Positions 63,713 through 64,000 of a DNA stretch of 64,000 nucleotides are shown here, piece by piece. How positions within the stretch are numbered: the first letter of the stretch is position 1; each line of letters begins with the position of its first letter. The notes beneath the pieces are model-generated. The model worked only from the letters and a program-made list of their open reading frames with translations, was not told where the DNA came from and did no database searches. The DNA is from Thiosocius sp963736445 (GTDB lineage: Bacteria; Pseudomonadota; Gammaproteobacteria; Chromatiales; Chromatiaceae): positions 38,302 through 102,301 of the forward strand of contig CAVTOY010000011.1 of the NCBI GenBank assembly GCA_963736445.1. The letters run 5' to 3'. The translations under genes and the position numbers were made by a program.

Positions 63713-64000
63713 TCAGTCTTTGAGGATCGCGAGGATCTCTTCGAGTTCGTTTTGCAGCTCGCGTACCAGTTCGGATGGCGGACGCTGATCTTCGTGCTTC
63801 GGGCCGTCGCCGGCCAGCTGCTGGCGCGCGCCGCCGATAGTGAAACCCTGCTCGTACAACAGGCTGCGAATGTTGCGGATCATCTCGACATCGTGCCGCT
63901 GGTAGTAGCGGCGGTTGCCACGGCGCTTGACCGGCTTGAGCTGCGGGAACTCCTGCTCCCAGTAGCGCAGTACGTGCGGCTTCACCTGACAGAGTTCGCT
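63713..64000 (-). CDS. MerR-family regulator, C-terminal part
   Basis: The gene runs past the right edge of the window; 95 residues are visible. The winged-helix part reads SELCQVKPHVLRYWEQEFPQ and NRRYYQRHDVEMIRNIRSLL, typical of the MerR DNA-binding domain, followed by a helical tail ending ILAILKD. In gammaproteobacteria this small MerR protein is encoded directly after ihfA (pheST operon) and before tRNA-Pro, which fits here. The N-terminal residues lie outside. Confidence 0.93.
   Translation of the reverse strand, partial: SELCQVKPHVLRYWEQEFPQLKPVKRRGNRRYYQRHDVEMIRNIRSLLYEQGFTIGGARQQLAGDGPKHEDQRPPSELVRELQNELEEILAILKD

Overview
The window reads as about 64 kb of a GC-rich gammaproteobacterial chromosome, probably an environmental Chromatiales-like or related lineage (inference from gene families only). 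Supporting signs are a MerR-type regulator next to tRNA-Pro (the usual pheST-ihfA-merR-tRNA-Pro neighbourhood), a DUF1631 plus PilZ gene pair, an MltF-type lytic transglycosylase, and an ExeA/GspB-like pair. No species can be named from the sequence alone.

Layout. (1) 1-5.4 kb is ordinary core sequence: the end of a thiolase gene, an MltF-like and PhoD-like pair, and a Ca2+/Na+ exchanger. (2) 5.97-11.4 kb is a six-gene operon that looks like a divergent Fap-type functional-amyloid or fibre secretion system. It holds a secreted Asn/Asp/Ser repeat protein, a small secreted protein, a C39-like cysteine peptidase (FapD position), a large secreted protein (FapE position), a coiled-coil plus beta-barrel outer-membrane protein (FapF-like) and a small lipoprotein. 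Three of its proteins share a C-terminal motif. (3) 11.4-17 kb on the minus strand carries a mini GspB, an ExeA ATPase, a PilZ protein and a DUF1631 protein.

(4) 17-30 kb is an accessory block full of conflict or signalling domains: three TIR proteins (one fused to FHA, one broken), a cyclic-nucleotide-binding membrane protein, a TPR/TRAFs-binding-trypsin protease in an operon with an alpha/beta hydrolase and a decayed third gene, a TIR-like fragment cut short next to an IS3 relic, and the tail of a reverse transcriptase. (5) 30-51 kb mixes intact membrane-stress genes (two MscS-type channels, DUF2254, PLD-VTT plus EEP, CorA/ZntB, a GGDEF-EAL sensor) with many decayed genes (TAXI-TRAP receptor, nhaA, NhaP-type antiporter, glutamate decarboxylase tail, IS91, IS5, integrase and DUF1254 scraps). 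A 196-bp MITE-like element and an ICE gene relic follow.

(6) 53.5-63.6 kb is a genomic island of about 10 kb bounded by a roughly 110-bp direct repeat that includes the 3' half of tRNA-Pro(GGG). It holds vapBC, an IS1182 relic, a 1374-residue SNF2-type helicase, a broken PIN gene, hipBA and an Xre/RES pair. The intact tRNA and a MerR regulator close the window.

The main candidates for something new are the Fap-like operon and the TIR/cNMP/FHA/trypsin cluster. Many accessory genes carry single-base frameshifts. Some may be true decay and some may be assembly indels, and the sequence alone cannot separate the two.
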